64,000 bases of DNA from Sphingobacterium daejeonense (GTDB lineage Bacteria > Bacteroidota > Bacteroidia > Sphingobacteriales > Sphingobacteriaceae), in the NCBI RefSeq assembly GCF_901472535.1, contig NZ_LR590470.1:372001-436000 (forward strand), given 5' to 3'. Every line of letters starts with the position of its first letter. Within the stretch, counting starts at the first letter, position 1. Below the pieces are notes generated by a model, which was not told the origin of the DNA, searched no databases, and saw nothing but the letters and a program-made list of their open reading frames with translations. Position numbers and translations under genes: made by a program. Below are positions 17,548 to 26,342 of this stretch, in pieces.

Positions 17548-18339
17548 TTATTTTGAATAACTAACTCGTTTCCCTAATGGGTATTTAAGGCCGTCGGCAC
17601 TAACTAAATCCATCGTTACCGAACCAATTAAGATGTCAACCTGAGCCTTAACAGGAATACGATTGCCATCATTGGTAACCCAAAGATACAAACGACTATT
17701 CTTTTTAAAGATTCTTCCAGGAGAAATTTCTGGACTTAACTTGATACACTCCAATTCACCCAACACAGATTTTACCTTCTCAACACCAATATATTCTACG
17801 CCTAATTGTGCAACCTCATCATTTAAGAAATATGTAATCTTAAATTTATCCCCAGATTTTAAACCTGAAAAATCTAGGTTCCTAGAAAAATAATAGGCAG
17901 AAACTAAATCAAAGGTTTGCGCAGTAGGACTCTTAAAAGTTCCTTTCTTCCCCTTTACCTGTTTGATCTTATGATCAAAAGTCGCATATTCTACACGGCG
18001 ATAATTGTTCTCGCGAATATTCTCCGTATATAAAATCGGCAAAAAATTTGATTGATCAATATATGAATCATACTGATTTTTAACGGTATAAAATTTTGAA
18101 AAGGCCCCAGAGGTCTGCCCAAAAGCAGATAAATGGATAGCATCGTTTACACCAAAACTATATTTGGACTTCTGTACAGAAAGAGTGCCTGTCGCAGCAG
18201 AGATAAAACCATATCTTAACTTGTATTTCAGGACCTCACCAGGTTGGAAAGTCGGATCTTTTAAATAAGGTAATGTCTGGGCAAAGCCAACCGTAGTCAG
18301 CATAATACTCAGAAGGATAAATGAAATAATTCTTTTCAT
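17548..18339 (-). CDS. DUF3108 domain-containing exported protein
   Basis: 263 residues with a signal peptide (MKRIISFILLSIMLTTVGFAQ). The rest is beta-rich, beginning FQPGEVLKYKLRYGF and containing TYFLNDEVAQLGVEYIG and SRLYLWVTNDGNRIPVK, the features of DUF3108 periplasmic proteins. Function is unknown; a beta-barrel-like lipid-handling fold has been suggested for relatives. It is the first gene of a tight run with DUF3109, polyprenyl synthase and TerC, so transcription probably starts in the short gap before 18339. Confidence 0.9.
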   Translation of the reverse strand: MKRIISFILLSIMLTTVGFAQTLPYLKDPTFQPGEVLKYKLRYGFISAATGTLSVQKSKYSFGVNDAIHLSAFGQTSGAFSKFYTVKNQYDSYIDQSNFLPILYTENIRENNYRRVEYATFDHKIKQVKGKKGTFKSPTAQTFDLVSAYYFSRNLDFSGLKSGDKFKITYFLNDEVAQLGVEYIGVEKVKSVLGELECIKLSPEISPGRIFKKNSRLYLWVTNDGNRIPVKAQVDILIGSVTMDLVSADGLKYPLGKRVSYSK

Positions 18340-18369
18340 ACAGTTTTGACAGCAATTATAGAGGAAAGT

Positions 18370-18885
18370 TTAAGATTTTCGCTTGAATACTGGAACAGTG
18401 GAACATGGCTCTCCATACATCACACTTTTTGCAACTTTACTCAACTGAGTAGTAAATGTAACAAAAGCAGACTCTGGAACTGGGATATCACCACAACCTT
18501 TAACAACTATACGTTGATCTTGATATTGGCTGTAATCCAACGTCGATAGAGCATGATCGAATAAAGTCTTGCGGACATATTCTTCATCACCAAAATGAAT
18601 AGATAAAGCATAATCAGCCAATTTAGTAGATAATAACATATAAGCCCAAGTAGGGACTATCGCATCAGCGGTACATACAATGCCAATGTGCTTATCCTTA
18701 TATAGAGACCAATCATGGGTCTTAATAAATTCTCGGAAGTCCTTCTCCTTTAAAATCAAGCCATGAAATAAATTATCCTTGATGTCATAGATCTCAATCG
18801 GTGCCTTCGGAGCATGGTTGGCTAAATCAATAGTGATCAATCCACTTTGTGCAACCTTATTTATGATGTTTTCTTGAATGTCCAT
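18370..18885 (-). CDS. DUF2480 family protein
   Basis: 171 residues, soluble, with no signal peptide. It starts MDIQENIINKVAQSGLITIDL and contains HDWSLYKDKHIGIVCTADAI (about residues 54-73) and a VKGCGDIPVPESAFV segment near 127-141, which I recognise as the Bacteroidota DUF2480 family of unknown function. It lies upstream of the DUF3108 gene on the same strand with a 30-bp gap, so it may share its transcript. Confidence 0.88.
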   Translation of the reverse strand: MDIQENIINKVAQSGLITIDLANHAPKAPIEIYDIKDNLFHGLILKEKDFREFIKTHDWSLYKDKHIGIVCTADAIVPTWAYMLLSTKLADYALSIHFGDEEYVRKTLFDHALSTLDYSQYQDQRIVVKGCGDIPVPESAFVTFTTQLSKVAKSVMYGEPCSTVPVFKRKS

Positions 18886-18903
18886 TTCTATAAAAATAAA
18901 AAA

Positions 18904-18932
18904 AGCTGGATAACTATTGTTACCCAGCTACA
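18904..18932 (-). terminator. Terminator after the PpiD-like gene
   Basis: Imperfect stem AGCTGGATAAC / GTTACCCAGCT; on the minus strand it is followed by a run of Ts. It is 22 bp past the PpiD-like stop codon and before DUF2480. Confidence 0.75.
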
Positions 18933-18950
18933 AATTTAGTGAATTCTATG

Positions 18951-21050
18951 TTAATAGAATTTAATGCGATTGTCAACAATCTTAGCATTGTCTTGTAGGG
19001 CTTTCAAAATTGTACCCCAAGAACGCTGAGCTTTTGCTTCTGTAATTTGCTTTTGTTGTGTCGTCAATTCCTCACCAGCTAAGGCTTTTGGATTAACAAA
19101 ACCGTTTACTTGTACTGCATAAACACCTTGTTTTCCTTCAATCGTTTTTGATGGTTTGTTTGGTTGCAAACCAAATACAGTACCTACTACTGCATTTTCT
19201 ACTGCAACACCTGGAATTACTGGGTTAGCTAATACAACGTTGTCTACACTTTGAACATTCTTGCCTAATTTCTGTGCTACTTGATCTATAGATCCCGCAC
19301 CAGATAATGCATTGTTCATTTTCTCCTTCAACATACGCGCCTTAACCATATTCTTAACCACCGGCTCAATTAATGTCTTAACAGATTCTAATGGTTGGAT
19401 ACCTTTTGGTTGAACTCCTGTTACACGAGCAACAATAAAGTTATCGTTAGTTTCATAGATCTTATCGCTTACTTCTCCTTTTTCTGCTTCAAAAGCCCAA
19501 CGTAATAACTCTCTTGGAACTTCAACACCACCAATCATATTGTCCATAGCAACTGTACGGTCATTTTTAAGAACCTCTACATTTTGTTGCTTAGCGATAT
19601 CATTGAAATTGTCTTTGTTAACTGCTGTATAGAATTGATTTGCTTTAGAATAAGCGGCATCTGTAGTTTCTTTACCAGAGTGGATACTCTTGTCTACTAT
19701 CGCCAATTTTGCAATAGGTGAGTTTCCAATTACTCTATTGATTTTTACAATATGAACGCCATAATTCGTTGAAACTACTTTTACATCGCCAGCAGCACTT
19801 TCGAATAAAGTCTCATCCAATTCTGGAACCATACCACGTGTAAGCGTTCCGATTTCACCAGCATTGTTTTTGCTGTTTGGATCTGCACTGAATTCTACAG
19901 CTAATGCCGCAAAGTTAGCACCACCTTGAATTAGGTTTTTGATAGAATCTGCTTTTGCTAAAGCTTTATCAACACCACCCTCAGTAGCTGGATTGATTAC
20001 GATATGACTAGCATTTACAGAGTCAGGACTATTTTTAACAGAAATAACCTTAGCTATTTCGTAAACGTTCTGGGTAAGGAAAGGTCCTACAACTGTTCCA
20101 GGTGCAGTCTTGAAAACTACTGAATCCAATGCAGGACTCAATTGACCTTTGGTGTAATATCTTACAGGATATTTGTTCTCTGAATTGATCGTTACAAAAC
20201 TTGAATCATTGGTTGAAGCCTGAAGTTCAGTTTTCAACTTCTGAATATCCCCTGATACCAATGCTGAATCTGCTGCGTTTGGTCTAGCATCAAATAAAAC
20301 ATACTCAATGGTGCGAATCTCTTCAGGATTTTTGAATGCGTTTTTGTTCTTGTCGTAATATTCTTTATAATCTGCGTCAGTCAATTTGATCTCTGAATCT
20401 TTAACTGATGCATAATCCAACATCACATACTTGAAGTTTGCCAGTTTGTTACGAGCGTTATAATCGTATTCAGCCTCTAATGAAGTTGTATAAATACTGT
20501 TGTTGATAAGGTTCGTATACTTTTGGTTCAAACGCTCGTTTTTCACATTTTGCAATAAACCTTCCCATTGTTGATTTACTTCTGGGTTAGTTTTTGCTTC
20601 TTGTTGTACACCTGCAAGGTAATTTCTGTCGAATTGACCCGTTTGAGGATTTGTGAAGGCTTGAACGATTTGAGGCGAAGGATTATTACCTGTCACCATG
20701 CTGTTCATCTCGTCACCACCAACTTGAAGACCAATTTTTTCAATCTCTTGGTTTAAAAGATTCTGAGTTAAAAATTGATTCCAAACTTGTTGAACTGCAA
20801 ATGAACGCATTTGAGGTGAAGACTGTCCACCCATTTGTTGTTGATACATTTGGCTTGCTTGATCCACTTGACCATTGAATGTAGGGTAGTCCATGGCCTC
20901 GCCATTTACACTTCCCACCTCATTTTGGCTTCTCGCCCAAAATGGGGTACCAACATTGATGGCATCACCTAATAAAAATGCAACAATTGCTAAACCAATC
21001 ACGAAAATGACTAAGCCCGCACGGTTTCGCAAAGAGGTCATTAATCCCAT
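18951..21050 (-). CDS. SurA/PpiD-like periplasmic peptidyl-prolyl isomerase
   Basis: 699 residues. The N-terminus has a membrane anchor (AGLVIFVIGLAIVAFLLGDA) followed by a SurA_N-type chaperone region (residues ~35-200, rich in Q/M). A parvulin-type rotamase domain lies at about 340-435 (NASHIVINPA ... EFSADPNSKNNAGEIGTL ... NYGVHIVKI). A second chaperone-like helical half follows. This layout matches PpiD, an inner-membrane-anchored foldase that helps outer membrane proteins leave the Sec translocon. It lies downstream of lptC and an outer membrane barrel gene on the same strand, an envelope-biogenesis neighbourhood. Confidence 0.92.
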   Translation of the reverse strand: MGLMTSLRNRAGLVIFVIGLAIVAFLLGDAINVGTPFWARSQNEVGSVNGEAMDYPTFNGQVDQASQMYQQQMGGQSSPQMRSFAVQQVWNQFLTQNLLNQEIEKIGLQVGGDEMNSMVTGNNPSPQIVQAFTNPQTGQFDRNYLAGVQQEAKTNPEVNQQWEGLLQNVKNERLNQKYTNLINNSIYTTSLEAEYDYNARNKLANFKYVMLDYASVKDSEIKLTDADYKEYYDKNKNAFKNPEEIRTIEYVLFDARPNAADSALVSGDIQKLKTELQASTNDSSFVTINSENKYPVRYYTKGQLSPALDSVVFKTAPGTVVGPFLTQNVYEIAKVISVKNSPDSVNASHIVINPATEGGVDKALAKADSIKNLIQGGANFAALAVEFSADPNSKNNAGEIGTLTRGMVPELDETLFESAAGDVKVVSTNYGVHIVKINRVIGNSPIAKLAIVDKSIHSGKETTDAAYSKANQFYTAVNKDNFNDIAKQQNVEVLKNDRTVAMDNMIGGVEVPRELLRWAFEAEKGEVSDKIYETNDNFIVARVTGVQPKGIQPLESVKTLIEPVVKNMVKARMLKEKMNNALSGAGSIDQVAQKLGKNVQSVDNVVLANPVIPGVAVENAVVGTVFGLQPNKPSKTIEGKQGVYAVQVNGFVNPKALAGEELTTQQKQITEAKAQRSWGTILKALQDNAKIVDNRIKFY

Positions 21051-21154
21051 AACGATATTCTATAATTTTATGCTAATATTTTTAATAAATTGTTTTTTCG
21101 TAAAAACAAGGCGCAAGATACAACTTTTATAAAAAAAACAGTAAAAAATTTCTG

Positions 21155-21754
21155 CTAGTTCCCAAATGAAGGCAATTGTGAGTCCGAACTAGGATAATGA
21201 ATTGCTGTACCATTCATAAAACGGATGTCATTAAAGTCTTCATTCGCAGTAAAGGAGGTCCCCTGTGCTGAGGTGCGACCATCGTTGTACTCCGCTGTAA
21301 TTGGTTGGCTACCGTAATACTTCTTGTTGTTTTCGTCGTAAATCAACTCCTCCGTCTTAATAACAGTCCCATCAACCTTAGTGATCACAACATTGTTGCG
21401 GAATTCAGTCAATCCCTCAAGTTTCTTCTGCAAAGCATACTCCGAGGTTACCCGTTGCATCTCCTTGGCATGCTCATCAAAAAAGATGATCAAAACTCCT
21501 TTCTTAAATTCATAGTTCCCAGTGCTGTCATGATAAACACGCATCTCGGGTGCTTTCAACTCCGCCTTTACCTTCGCAGAATCACTATAAATAACAGTTA
21601 CGTCCTTGGAGATATCAACAGCCTCCTCCGCCTTAATATTGGCCAAACGGTCAATATCCTTGGTGTCATTTTCACAGGCAATTGACAAGATTGCCCCTAG
21701 CAAAACAATTGTTAGGGGCAAAATTCTCGATATTTTTATGGGTGCAAAATGCAT
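21155..21754 (-). CDS. lptC: LPS export ABC transporter periplasmic protein LptC
   Basis: 199 residues with a lipoprotein-like N-terminus (ILPLTIVLLGAILSIACEND, lipobox SIAC). The body is an LptC/OstA-like beta-jellyroll: VTVIYSDSAKVKAELKAPEM and KKGVLIIFFDEHAKEMQRVTS, then ITKVDGTVIKTEELIYD and a C-terminal DIRFMNGTAIHYP. LptC links the LptBFG transporter to the LptA bridge for lipopolysaccharide transport. Bacteroidota LptC proteins are often lipoproteins, as here. It starts 3 bp after the barrel protein gene. Confidence 0.9.
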   Translation of the reverse strand: MHFAPIKISRILPLTIVLLGAILSIACENDTKDIDRLANIKAEEAVDISKDVTVIYSDSAKVKAELKAPEMRVYHDSTGNYEFKKGVLIIFFDEHAKEMQRVTSEYALQKKLEGLTEFRNNVVITKVDGTVIKTEELIYDENNKKYYGSQPITAEYNDGRTSAQGTSFTANEDFNDIRFMNGTAIHYPSSDSQLPSFGN

Positions 21755-21757
21755 TTC

Positions 21758-23101
21758 TTAATCGTAACTTCTTCTGATGAACCAAGCATCATTGATCGTA
21801 AATCCTAAATTAATGTTAATATAACGTTCACGAACAAGATTGCTCTTCAAGGTTCCTTGTTGTCCAAACTCTGCCGATATGTTCACGTTAGAGAAAGTCC
21901 TGCCAAATCCTGTCTCAGGCAATGGCAACCCCAATCCAACAGTTACAGCCATATCATTTATGCGTTGTTGATTAACCGTCATGTGAGTTTTGTTGTACCT
22001 AAAACCTAAACGATAATCAATTACTTTTAAATAGTTCATCGACGTAGGGTCTGGTTTAAACTGACCACCAACGGCTACACCGATATTTTTGCCCAATGGC
22101 TCTTCATTCAATCTCACTTGGTACTTCGACCAATCAGCATATTTGAAATCCGCACCAATCATCCAGTTAACACCTTTGCTGAAAGTAAATCCAACGGCAT
22201 GCTTCAATGGAAGATTTATTTTTCCATTAGAGATAATATCATTGGATGAAGTGTCAATCGGAACCTGTTCAGTAACATTGCCAGTAGGAGTTAATGTACG
22301 AGATACTATAGAAGTAATCTTACTGTTTACAGAGTTGTCCAAAGATCCCGAATAACCGATCGTCAGGTTTTTACGGTTCCCTAATGGTAAGAAATATTGA
22401 ACACCATAATCATATGTAATACCTGTAACGCGTCTTGTATCTGTTTTTGCAGTATTGTAATAACCATAGCCAGATGGAAATTCGATTAATGACTTGTCAT
22501 AGAGATTTCCGAATAAAAATCCAATATTGGCACCAATACTTAAGTTTCTTACAGGAGAAACTCCCCATCCTACATAAGCTTTATTCAAACCACCTTCACC
22601 AACTAAACGAGTGGTATAAGGGGTATTGCTAATATCTCTATTAGATGCGATGCTGTAACCCACATCGGAATAAGGCATTAAACCAAATGAAATACCTCCT
22701 AATTTTGGACCATTGTTTTTATTTAGTGAAAAGCCGAATGCAAAGTGGCTGAAAGCAAAATCCGCTGTATTATCTGCTCTATTGTTCTTTTCCAATTGTG
22801 TCATATTTCCATAAAGCCCAGCATCTAGAATGGTTCTGTTGAATCCAGAATAGGAAGCAGGATTGGAAATGTTTAAGATTGGAAGACCACCTTGAAATCT
22901 TACTCCAGATGAAATACCACCCATCGATCGGGTTTGAGGTAACAAATCTTCACGCATCTGGCCTAATCCAAATTGCGAATAAGGGGAATGTGATGTGGAG
23001 GATTGTGCAAATGCGCTCGTACTCGAAAGTAGGATAGAACTTATTCCAATTAAAATAAGTAAGGTCGTATTAGAGTAAAATAGTTTCAACTGTTCTAACA
23101 T
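21758..23101 (-). CDS. Outer membrane beta-barrel protein (PorV/FadL-like, unnamed family)
   Basis: 447 residues from the ATG at 23101; an earlier in-frame ATG at 23155 would put basic residues far ahead of the signal peptide and is less likely. The signal peptide ends near SSTSAFAQS. The mature start (SPYSQFGLGQMREDLLPQTR, then SMGGISSGVR) and an INISNPASYS-like segment (residues ~80-95, read as LPILNISNPASYSG) match a conserved Bacteroidota family found beside lptC, with FadL/PorV-like strands of alternating residues to the C-terminal LGFTINDAWF. The role is unknown; transport or assembly of surface components is an inference. Confidence 0.75.
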   Translation of the reverse strand: MLEQLKLFYSNTTLLILIGISSILLSSTSAFAQSSTSHSPYSQFGLGQMREDLLPQTRSMGGISSGVRFQGGLPILNISNPASYSGFNRTILDAGLYGNMTQLEKNNRADNTADFAFSHFAFGFSLNKNNGPKLGGISFGLMPYSDVGYSIASNRDISNTPYTTRLVGEGGLNKAYVGWGVSPVRNLSIGANIGFLFGNLYDKSLIEFPSGYGYYNTAKTDTRRVTGITYDYGVQYFLPLGNRKNLTIGYSGSLDNSVNSKITSIVSRTLTPTGNVTEQVPIDTSSNDIISNGKINLPLKHAVGFTFSKGVNWMIGADFKYADWSKYQVRLNEEPLGKNIGVAVGGQFKPDPTSMNYLKVIDYRLGFRYNKTHMTVNQQRINDMAVTVGLGLPLPETGFGRTFSNVNISAEFGQQGTLKSNLVRERYININLGFTINDAWFIRRSYD

Positions 23102-23275
23102 TTTAATTTGATTTAACTTCCTTATGATCTTAAAACCTAATCGTTGATAAATCATGCAAGTTAAATCTATTTTGATGGCTGTATTACCTGAATTTTTGCT
23201 ACAAAACTATCTATTTTTTAAATATCACAAGCTTTTTAGTTGTTAAAAAAGGTTAAACACCTATTCTTCAACATC

Positions 23276-24259
23276 TTAGAAAAACTGAAAATAGATAATC
23301 GTTAACAAAATAACTATATATAGGGTTTCGTAAAACCATTTGAGTTTTGCATGGGTGAAAAAGTATGCTAAGTAAATCGACAACGGAGGAACACAAAGCA
23401 GAAAATGATTGACCGAACGTTCTTGATTGAGATAAAAAGAACCAAAAATCAAAACCAGCATTATAAATAATAGCTGAAAACTTTTTCTGATCTGAACAAC
23501 GCTCTTAAAGAAATTGTCCTTCAGAATAAATAGGAATCCACCAATGGCAATAATAATAGGGATCAACACAAAATAATCATGGATGTCCATGTTTAATTTG
23601 GTTGGAAATGCATACGTAAATGGAAGAAAAATCTGGTAAAACTCATCCATTCTTTCTAACCAGAAATAGGCTACCGCCAATAAAAAGTAAACCGTAATAA
23701 CTCCCAACAAAGGGGTTACCCATTCCCGCCAATAGAATGCCCTGAAAATGACCAAGCTGGACCAGATCAACAACAGCATAATGATAAATGGGAAATAAAT
23801 AAGACTGCCTAGAGCAACTAATAACCCTAGATCAAACATGATCCCTTTAATATCAGCATGTTTGTAAATATTAAACAGCTTTGAGAGCATCCCGATGGTA
23901 ATGAAATTACAGATTAACGTCGGTGACAGCACCAAGAATGGAATAAACAAGCTGACCAATGTCATAAACATCAGAGCTGTTAAAAAACTTGGTTTTCCCA
24001 ATAGATTGAAATGATTGACAATCTTATTCAACGCAAAAGCTTGAATTAATGTCAAAACCAATGTAATCAATACATTGGATGAAGGAGAGAAATTTGCTCC
24101 AGGTTCTAGACCCAAAAGGCGACCCAAACCAGGCTCAAATAATACCGGAGTCAAGTTCTCCGGAAGATGCAAATAAGCACCAAGACATAATATGGTACCA
24201 ACAAAAATAACAAGGAATACATTTAATCCCGATAATGATCGATGTTGGTTTATTAGCAT
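23276..24259 (-). CDS. DUF6427 family multi-pass membrane protein
   Basis: 327 residues with about nine hydrophobic helices and short loops. Start MLINQHRSLSGLNVFLVIFV; PENLTPVLFEPG lies in the first periplasmic loop, and FRAFYWREWVTPLLGVI in the centre, a stretch I associate with the Bacteroidota DUF6427 family. No catalytic motif is visible. It follows ccmB, ccmC and the CcmD-like gene by 12 bp on the same strand, so it is probably co-transcribed with cytochrome c maturation genes, but a direct role there is only inferred. Confidence 0.75.
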   Translation of the reverse strand: MLINQHRSLSGLNVFLVIFVGTILCLGAYLHLPENLTPVLFEPGLGRLLGLEPGANFSPSSNVLITLVLTLIQAFALNKIVNHFNLLGKPSFLTALMFMTLVSLFIPFLVLSPTLICNFITIGMLSKLFNIYKHADIKGIMFDLGLLVALGSLIYFPFIIMLLLIWSSLVIFRAFYWREWVTPLLGVITVYFLLAVAYFWLERMDEFYQIFLPFTYAFPTKLNMDIHDYFVLIPIIIAIGGFLFILKDNFFKSVVQIRKSFQLLFIMLVLIFGSFYLNQERSVNHFLLCVPPLSIYLAYFFTHAKLKWFYETLYIVILLTIIYFQFF

Positions 24260-24271
24260 AGAATCCTATCC

Positions 24272-24475
24272 TTATTTATCTTTTTCCAGTTTGTTGACCT
24301 TTTTGTCAATCGTAAATAGATAAATGGCAACAACAGTAAAGATTACCAACATAACTGCCACAACAACATATATTTTACCTTCAGCACGAAGTCCATCAGC
24401 CATTTCTACTTGGTTTTGTGCATGGGCTGATAACCCGATTATCAATGCTGCCAAGGTTAATAGAAAATTTTTCAT
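24272..24475 (-). CDS. CcmD-family small membrane protein
   Basis: 67 residues. A signal-like start (MKNFLLTLAALIIGLSAHAQ) is followed by a short polar part, one membrane helix (IYVVVAVMLVIFTVVAIYLF) and a charged tail (DKKVNKLEKDK). This is the size and layout of Bacteroidota CcmD-like proteins that accompany the CcmBC haem exporter. Its position 1 bp after ccmC and in the same operon supports the call. The first segment may be an uncleaved helix. Confidence 0.8.
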   Translation of the reverse strand: MKNFLLTLAALIIGLSAHAQNQVEMADGLRAEGKIYVVVAVMLVIFTVVAIYLFTIDKKVNKLEKDK

Positions 24476-24476
24476 C

Positions 24477-25140
24477 TTAAAAACTATTTATTTTATCTTC
24501 AATTATACGAATGCGATACCTTAATGATGCTATCCAACAGCCTATCAAGATCCAGCCAATAACAGCCGTGTAAAAAACAGGTCGCATGTAGTTGTCCATG
24601 TCCAAATCTCCAAATGTATTGTTACCACCACTGCCAGGGTGCAATGAATCATTCATTTTTGGCAAAATATAGATCAGAACAATCATTATTGGGAACGCAA
24701 AAAATATTATAGATCGCAGAGATTTTAGCACGTTTCTGCTCCTCCTCAAGAGCATTTCTTAATACCAAATAGGCTAAATACATTAACGTAGCGATCGCTG
24801 CACCATTCAATTGTGGGTCGTTGGTCCAAGGTGCTCCCCAAGTGAAATTAGCCCACAACATACCCGTCAATAATCCACAAAGACAAAATATAATACCTGT
24901 ATTTACAGCCTCAACAGCCATAAAATCATATTCACGTTTGCCCGTATTCAAATATTTAATACTATAGATTAAGGAAATGAGATATAAAACCATCATCGTA
25001 AACCACATCGGAACGTGGAAGTAAACATTACGGATAGTTTCATTTAATATAGCCAATACAGGAACCGGCCCAAGAAGCCCCCCAATAATGGTAAGACCTA
25101 CCATAACGACTCCTAAAATTTTCCACCAACTCTTTCTCAT
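24477..25140 (-). CDS. ccmC: Haem export/handling protein CcmC (one frame break)
   Basis: Full gene length about 220 residues, read in two frames joined near 24699-24704, where a run of six A (T on the coding strand) should be five. Joining gives SAIYNIF followed by AFPIMIVLIYILP. Six hydrophobic helices and the tryptophan-rich haem-handling loop (MLWANFTWGAPWTNDPQLNG) identify CcmC, which presents haem to CcmE during cytochrome c maturation. It is 12 bp downstream of ccmB. Because the break is a homopolymer change in a conserved gene, it is more likely a sequence error than a mutation. Confidence 0.9.
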
Positions 25141-25152
25141 AAGAACAAAAAA

Positions 25153-25821
25153 TCAATCTCGCCAAAGGTAAGGAAATAACAGCAAAGAAATGGCAACTGT
25201 AATGATATTAATTGCCAATAAAACAGCAATATCGCCCATGTTATCAACGATTGCATTGCCGTTTACAGCATTTTGTGAAAGCTTGATCAATACAATCAAC
25301 AAAGGGATAATAACCGGAAAACTTAAGATCGCCATGATCGTACTATTATTGCCAGCTTTCGCACTGATAGCAGAAACCATCGTGAAAACTGTAGCAAAAC
25401 TGATGCTGCCCAATAAAATCGCCAAGCAATAAACCAATAAGTTCTCAGCCTGGCTCTTAAATATTAAATTATAAATGATAAATGCGGTGCTAGACAACAA
25501 GATCATCAATCCCGAATTGTAAATAATCTTAGCAAGAATGATAGCTTTGGGGCTGACGATGGAATAGTAATAAAGGTGCCTGTGACCAGTTTCCTGAAGA
25601 AAACTTCGACTCATGGCATTTATTGCCGCAAAGAGTAAGATAATCCAGAACAAAGTGTTCCAAACGATAGTATCCACAGACTTGAATGATTGATAACATA
25701 CAAATACTGTGGATACTACATAAAGTAAGATACTGTTGATGGCATATTTAGAACGCCATTCTAGGACAATATCCTTATATATTAATGTTTTTACTTGCTC
25801 TAGGAGATTCATGTCTTGCAA
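25153..25821 (-). CDS. ccmB: Haem exporter protein CcmB
   Basis: 222 residues, six hydrophobic helices. N-terminal LIYKDIVLEWRSKYAINSILLY carries the conserved charged ExR stretch of CcmB before helix 1. The LQETGHRHLYYYSIVSPKAIILAK segment after helix 2 (residues ~75-98) is another family mark. CcmB is the membrane subunit of the CcmABC ATP-driven release system for holo-CcmE in cytochrome c maturation. ccmA is not in this window. First gene of the ccmB-ccmC-ccmD-DUF6427 run. Confidence 0.92.
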   Translation of the reverse strand: MQDMNLLEQVKTLIYKDIVLEWRSKYAINSILLYVVSTVFVCYQSFKSVDTIVWNTLFWIILLFAAINAMSRSFLQETGHRHLYYYSIVSPKAIILAKIIYNSGLMILLSSTAFIIYNLIFKSQAENLLVYCLAILLGSISFATVFTMVSAISAKAGNNSTIMAILSFPVIIPLLIVLIKLSQNAVNGNAIVDNMGDIAVLLAINIITVAISLLLFPYLWRD

Positions 25822-25864
25822 AGATACGAATCAATCTGTTGAGCAGGTATGCTCGCTCGAGAAA

Positions 25865-26242
25865 TTAAGCGTTTTTAATTTCTGATTTAGCTTTATCAGC
25901 TATTTCTTCAGCTTTGTTACCTGCGCTATGTGCAGCGTCAGATGCTCTGTTAGCCCATTCGTTAGCCTTTGAAGATGCTTTGTCTAATGCATCACGGCCA
26001 GCATTTTTAGCGCGATCTTTTAAGTTCTCTAAATCTTCTTTAGCAGATTTAGCTAATTTTGATGCTCTCTTAGCTTCTTTTTTAGAAAGTTCTTTGATAG
26101 ATTTTGTTAAACTTTTGATCCCGTCATTAGCACGGTCTAATTGTTTCTTTCCATCTTCAGTTCCTAATAAATAATATGCCGCTGTTCCAACTGCTAATCC
26201 TAGTAGGGCAAATGCCACTAATCCATTTCTATTTTTTTCCAT
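25865..26242 (-). CDS. YtxH domain-containing small protein
   Basis: 125 residues. A short N-terminal membrane helix (GLVAFALLGLAVGTAAYYLL) followed by GTEDGKKQLDRA, the YtxH signature, and then a long Lys/Ala/Glu-rich amphipathic helix with LEA-like repeats (AKNAGRDALDKASSKANEWA). Such proteins are stress-related, single-pass and of unknown function. Monocistronic, with 100 bp of AT-rich sequence upstream. Codon bias is normal. Confidence 0.8.
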   Translation of the reverse strand: MEKNRNGLVAFALLGLAVGTAAYYLLGTEDGKKQLDRANDGIKSLTKSIKELSKKEAKRASKLAKSAKEDLENLKDRAKNAGRDALDKASSKANEWANRASDAAHSAGNKAEEIADKAKSEIKNA

Positions 26243-26342
26243 GATTCTAAAAATTTTTTATCCTATTTAGTCTAATATGTTCTGTTGATTATAAACAAGG
26301 GATAAGCCAAAATGTTTTAAACCTACCTAAATTAACAAAAAA